In this document: in pieces, positions 33,308-35,229 of the stretch | How positions within the stretch are numbered: the first letter of the stretch is position 1 | Layout of the letters: each line of letters begins with the position of its first letter | NCBI GenBank assembly: GCA_947088675.1 | Contig: CAMUHN010000033.1 | Span: forward strand, 1-35,229 | Source: an uncultured Roseburia sp. | GTDB taxonomy: Bacteria; Bacillota; Clostridia; Lachnospirales; Lachnospiraceae | Reading direction: 5' to 3' | DNA: 35,229 nucleotides | The notes under the pieces: generated by a model | Told to the model about the DNA's origin: nothing | Database searches by the model: none | The model's input: the letters and a program-made list of their open reading frames with translations, nothing else | Program-made: the position numbers and the translations under genes

Positions 33308-34899
33308 AAGAAAAATTAAAGCGTCTGCCGAAATCGGCAGTCTGGTATCTGTTGTTTGCTGTTTTCATGATTATAGTCATTTCATTGAAAGCAAATTATT
33401 ATCTGGATGAGATATATTCCTATGGCCTGGCCAATGGTGTAAATGATGGAATTGACATGGAGATTACTTATAATTTCAAATATGAACCGGGGGAATCGGT
33501 TTATTACGATTATATGCGGGTACAGGACGGGGAGCGTTTTGCATGGCGGAATGTCTGGAAGAATCAGAAAAACGATGTGCATCCTCCGCTGTACTATTTC
33601 GTATTGCATACGATCTGTTCTCTGTTTCCGAATACATTTTCCAGATGGTATGCCGGGGGAATTAACATTGTATGCGCGTTGTTTGTGCTGTTTTTGCTGC
33701 GAAAACTGATCTCTCTGCTGACGGATGAGGGGTATATCCGGGAACTCCTGTCATTTACGTTCATTATGCTGACCGGGGTTTTGCATCAGGCGGCCAATTT
33801 CCGTATGTATCTGATGGGGATGTTATTTGTGACGCTGTTTACGTTTCTGTTTGTCAGACAGGTTGGGAAAAAACAGCAACATTCTTTTTATATGGCAGTT
33901 TTCATCACAGCTGTCTGCGGCGCACTGACCCATTATTATGTCACGCTCTATATTGTGTTTGCGTCCATAGTCTATGGGATCTGTCTGTTATCGGAGAAAC
34001 GGTTGCGGGAGACCCTGCTGTATACGCTTACGATGGCTGGCGCTGCAGCAGTTTCACTGCTGATATTTCCGCCGATGATTGAACATATGTTTTTTGGCTA
34101 CAGGGGCGCGGAAGCCGTTGCCAATCTTGCAAAGAACAGCAGTTACGCAGAAAATCTAAAAGGTTTTTTTGAGTTTTTGGATCAGCAGATGTTTGGAAAA
34201 ATATTGGGGATACTGCTTGCGGTTTTGCTGGTTTTGGCGCTGCTTCGTTTTGCCGGACGATTTTTTCAGGTATCCTCGCTGATGGGGCAGGAAAAACTTG
34301 TTTTTGGTTTTCGAAAATATGACAGGATACGATACTGTATTGTTTTGCTGCCGTGTTTCTTCTATTATATAGTAGTTTCAAAAATTACCTTTGCGGTAGC
34401 TGACCGCTATATCTCTCCGATCTATGCGGTTTTGTTTGCGGGCTTGCTGTGTATGGTATATCGGCTTTTGCGGTATGCGCTGCAGGGGAAATCATTCCTT
34501 ATGATGACGGCGTTTGTCACGGCTGCGCTTATTTTGGGAAGCCATCAGGCGTTTGCCTGGGAATATCTGTTTCTGGAGAGCAGACAGACGCTTGTACCGG
34601 TAGAAGAACACAGCAAGTACGACTGTGTCTGCGTATTTGACGAGGACGAGACATATCTTTTATATCCGGAATATGCAGAATTTTCCTTATATAAAAGCGT
34701 CACATTTGTCACGACCGCAGATTTGAAAGAGAACGGGATTCAAAGATGGATTACTTCGGATGGAATTGTGGTTTCTTTTTTTCTGCGCGAGAAGGACGCA
34801 AAAAAATATCTGAAAAGGATAAAGAGAGAAACCGGATTTGAGAATGTCCAAAAGCTGGGGACATTTGGATTTGACAATACATATTTTCTTGGCAAATAG
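33304..34899 (+). CDS. GT-C membrane glycosyltransferase
   Basis: This 531-residue protein has about ten to eleven membrane segments and the GT-C pattern: YYLDEIYSYGLAN near residue 28-40, whose acidic pair follows the first TM and is the usual catalytic position. NDVHPPLYYFVLHTI near 88 matches the HPPLYY motif of ArnT/PMT-like enzymes, and NFRMYLMGMLF near 165 is also typical. The C-terminal 90 residues are soluble and outside. It should use a polyprenyl-phosphate sugar as donor; the acceptor is unknown. GGAGG precedes the ATG. Confidence 0.85.
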   Translation: MKEKLKRLPKSAVWYLLFAVFMIIVISLKANYYLDEIYSYGLANGVNDGIDMEITYNFKYEPGESVYYDYMRVQDGERFAWRNVWKNQKNDVHPPLYYFVLHTICSLFPNTFSRWYAGGINIVCALFVLFLLRKLISLLTDEGYIRELLSFTFIMLTGVLHQAANFRMYLMGMLFVTLFTFLFVRQVGKKQQHSFYMAVFITAVCGALTHYYVTLYIVFASIVYGICLLSEKRLRETLLYTLTMAGAAAVSLLIFPPMIEHMFFGYRGAEAVANLAKNSSYAENLKGFFEFLDQQMFGKILGILLAVLLVLALLRFAGRFFQVSSLMGQEKLVFGFRKYDRIRYCIVLLPCFFYYIVVSKITFAVADRYISPIYAVLFAGLLCMVYRLLRYALQGKSFLMMTAFVTAALILGSHQAFAWEYLFLESRQTLVPVEEHSKYDCVCVFDEDETYLLYPEYAEFSLYKSVTFVTTADLKENGIQRWITSDGIVVSFFLREKDAKKYLKRIKRETGFENVQKLGTFGFDNTYFLGK

Positions 34900-35229
34900 C
34901 GTGAAAAGTACATCTAAGGCTCATGCCGGAGGGCATTTCGCCAAGATGTACTAAGTTTCACGCCGAAAAACGCAAAAAAAATGTGACGTAAACGTCACAT
35001 GGCGTTTTTCATCTTGATTTGAGTCACAGCGAAGCTGTGACATGTGGATTAGAGTGAGAAAAAAAGGGAGATTCGTGTGAAAAATCAGCTTGATAGCTGA
35101 TTTTATCACACATGAACTTGTTCATGTTGGCTATATTGTGCCGAGAACGTCACAAATAAGCCCTGATCCGACAAGAGAAACTGCATTCGCAGATTTCTCC
35201 TGCGGTTCCTCGAACGTAAACGTTCTCGG
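34899..35229. other. string of at least six inverted repeats after the glycosyltransferase gene
   Basis: No gene is visible in these 330 bases; they hold back-to-back hairpins. (A) 34899-34963: GCGTGAAA/TTTCACGC outside, AGTACATCT/AGATGTACT inside, then ATGCC/GGCAT around GGAG. (B) 34965-35010: GAAAAACGC/GCGTTTTTC enclosing ATGTGACG/CGTCACAT. (C) 35023-35041: GTCACAGC/GCTGTGAC. (D) 35075-35111: GTGTGA/TCACAC with AAAATCAGCT/AGCTGATTTT. (E) 35111-35126: CATGAAC/GTTCATG. (F) 35141-35150 pairs with 35220-35229 (CCGAGAACGT/ACGTTCTCGG), enclosing (G) 35175-35199, GAGAAACTGC/GCAG-A-TTTCTC. A and B could terminate transcription; the rest exceed that role. The window ends exactly at the arm of F. Confidence 0.7.

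Noticed and set aside
35111-35126. GAACTTGTTC as a second LexA box
   Set aside because: The GAAC and GTTC halves are two bases apart, not four; it fits the hairpin string instead.

Overview
The window looks like chromosomal DNA of a low-to-mid GC Firmicute, most likely a gut clostridium of the Lachnospiraceae type. The grounds are strong AGGAGG-type ribosome binding sites, sigma-A promoters, a GlgC/GlgD pair, an LtaS-like sulfatase, a YtrA-type GntR/ABC operon, a LexA box of the Gram-positive GAAC-N4-GTTC form, and tRNA genes without encoded CCA. This placement is inference; no rRNA or taxonomic marker is present.

Layout: 1-407 is the N-terminal part of a minus-strand membrane-anchored alpha/beta hydrolase cut by the window edge. 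697-5404 holds an iron-containing alcohol dehydrogenase, a YvyF-like zinc-ribbon/HTH protein, a two-TM protein, tRNA-Phe, two tandem XRE paralogues and a catalytically degenerate HD-GYP protein. 5662-8909 (minus) is a five-gene GntR/ABC-transporter operon controlled from a perfect 19-bp inverted repeat over its promoter. 9079-11294 has an MmcQ/YjbR protein and a methyl-accepting chemotaxis protein.

11540-16145 is the most unusual region: a four-gene, translationally coupled minus-strand operon (large serine recombinase without a zinc ribbon, a protein that duplicates the recombinase C-terminal domain, and two ParB-like proteins) with a divergent XRE regulator. No mobile-element cargo or ParA is next to it.

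16158-24214 (minus) holds a GNAT acetyltransferase, a 2-isopropylmalate synthase fused to an AraC DNA-binding domain, a GH28 enzyme, glgD-glgC, a tandem hemerythrin and a second GNAT. 24387-24460 is tRNA-Pro(CGG). 24537-28136 has a class III cyclase-fold protein, an LTA-synthase-like protein and a small acidic protein. 28155-29108 is a Panacea-domain antitoxin followed by a frame-broken membrane partner, with a LexA-like box at the promoter. 29274-31649 is a polar amino acid ABC importer. 31958-34899 is a MATE-family transporter overlapping a GT-C glycosyltransferase.

Several intergenic regions (5433-5560, 31743-31868, 34899-35229) contain dense successive inverted repeats that no gene explains. 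All calls are from reading the sequence and from family knowledge; no database search was run.
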